Below, piece after piece: positions 63,361-64,000 of a stretch of DNA of 64,000 nt (positions within the stretch are counted from its first letter, which is position 1; each line of letters begins with the position of its first letter). The notes below the pieces were generated by a model. It was not told where the DNA came from and ran no database searches. It saw nothing but the letters and a program-made list of their open reading frames with translations. The DNA lies in the NCBI RefSeq assembly GCF_001975725.1, contig NZ_CP019434.1:3312792-3376791 (forward strand). The letters run 5' to 3'. The position numbers and the translations under genes were made by a program. The DNA is from Acidihalobacter ferrooxydans. Lineage in GTDB: Bacteria > Pseudomonadota > Gammaproteobacteria > DSM-5130 > Acidihalobacteraceae.

Positions 63361-64000
63361 CAGGGGCGCCAGTACATCGGGGTGAACAGGACGAGAAAGG
63401 TGAAAATTTCGAGCCGCCCGACCAGCATGGAAATGGAGCAGATCCAGGTTGCCGCCGTGCTGATATGGGCGAAATTTGCGCCGACCTGGCCCAGGCCGGC
63501 ACCCATGTTGTTCAGGCAGGCCGAAACGGCGGCAAAGGCGCTGTACCAATTCATCCCGGCGCCCATCAAGGCCAGCATGAACATCAGATAAACAAGGATG
63601 TAGGCCGCCAGAAACCCCCAAATGGCACTGACCACCCGCTGCGGCAAAACCATGTTGTCGAGTTTGACCGGAATCTCCGCGCGCGGATGCAGGATGCGGC
63701 GGAATTCGCGGAAACTCTGTTTGACCGCCAGATAAACCCGCACCACCTTCATGCCCCCGGCGGTCGAGCCCGCACTGCCGCCGATGATGGCCAGCATCAT
63801 CAGCAGGGTGGGCAGATACAGTGGCCATGTGCCGAAATTGGCGCTGGTGAAACCGGTGCAGGTGATCACGGTGAGCACCTGGAAGGCGCCATAGTTGAGA
63901 GCCGCGCCCAGCGTGGGATAGGTGTGGGTGAACAGCAGGGTCAGGCTGACCACCACGATGCTGCTGGCCACGAAGGCCGTATACCACCGGGCTTCCGCAT
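63360..64000 (-). CDS. trkH: Trk-type potassium uptake protein TrkH (5' end outside window)
   Basis: C-terminal part (213 codons) of the potassium-translocating subunit of the Trk system. The frame is open to the window edge (EARWYTAF...). A selectivity-loop block TVITCTGFTSANFGTWPLYL, the GGSAGSTAGGMKVVR loop, and a fourth loop CLNNMGAGLGQVG are visible, with hydrophobic helices between. It takes up K+ with TrkA and is relevant to osmotic and acid stress. The usual length is about 480 residues, so somewhat more than half is missing. Confidence 0.94.
   Translation of the reverse strand, partial: AEARWYTAFVASSIVVVSLTLLFTHTYPTLGAALNYGAFQVLTVITCTGFTSANFGTWPLYLPTLLMMLAIIGGSAGSTAGGMKVVRVYLAVKQSFREFRRILHPRAEIPVKLDNMVLPQRVVSAIWGFLAAYILVYLMFMLALMGAGMNWYSAFAAVSACLNNMGAGLGQVGANFAHISTAATWICSISMLVGRLEIFTFLVLFTPMYWRP

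Overview
This 64 kb window is GC-rich bacterial chromosome, most likely from a gammaproteobacterium. The evidence is rpoD followed by a CAT-anticodon tRNA, a YcgL-family gene, biosynthetic arginine decarboxylase SpeA, UbiA, oxygen-dependent HemF, a sucA-sucB-lpd cluster and TrkH. The mix of urea, glycine betaine and polyamine uptake, glutathione reductase and many small decayed repeats would fit an Ectothiorhodospiraceae-like (for example Acidihalobacter-like) osmotolerant autotroph. That placement is inference from gene content only.

Layout. 1-2.0 kb: the 3' part of rpoD and a tRNA. 2.0-8.0 kb, minus strand: urtABCDE (urea ABC transporter) followed by ureD, ending at a repeat with no urease structural genes in the window. 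8.3-12.6 kb, plus strand, divergent from urtA: a 1137-residue fusion of an NCS1-type permease, a cysteine-rich module, a histidine kinase and a receiver, then a LuxR-type response regulator. 13.2-17.9 kb, minus: a polyamine-type ABC transporter (pot genes) with a (TTGG)7 tract just upstream of the ATPase start. 18.6-21.6 kb, minus: a glycine betaine-type transporter (proVWX). 21.8-23.1 kb, plus: an unrecognised 162-residue protein and a glutamine-amidotransferase-like protein. 23.1-31.2 kb: uvrD (minus), then sucA, sucB and lpd (plus). 31.3-33.6 kb: a frameshifted short-chain dehydrogenase and a TetR regulator bracketed by two directly repeated MITE-like elements, one carrying a second element nested inside it. 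33.6-40.3 kb, minus: an alpha-glucoside-type ABC transporter operon containing a GH31 glucosidase. 40.7-43.5 kb: divergent speE and speA. 44-48 kb: an LSm-like membrane protein, YcgL, DUF2200, an outer-membrane barrel and a periplasmic cyclophilin. 48-54.8 kb: a VOC protein, ubiA, gor, an OmpA-type lipoprotein, aroE, hemB, hemF and tsaC. 55-61.2 kb: a methyltransferase, an OmpR/histidine kinase pair, and a convergent NitT/TauT-type ABC operon interrupted by a repeat. 61.8-64 kb: a ClpP paralogue, a TPR protein, a methyltransferase and the 3' part of trkH.

How the genes fit together. Uptake of nitrogenous and osmotic solutes dominates: urea, polyamines, betaine, an alpha-glucoside and a NitT/TauT substrate. 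The sensor-kinase fusion beside urt is the most unusual gene and is a plausible solute sensor controlling urea import.

At least three families of small terminal-inverted-repeat elements are scattered through intergenic DNA: family 1 (AGCCTGTCGGACTTGGA ends, four copies), family 2 (TAACCCGAATGTTTCAC-like ends, two copies) and family 3 (AACCCGGATGATCCATTAGG-like ends, three copies). No transposase gene is visible.
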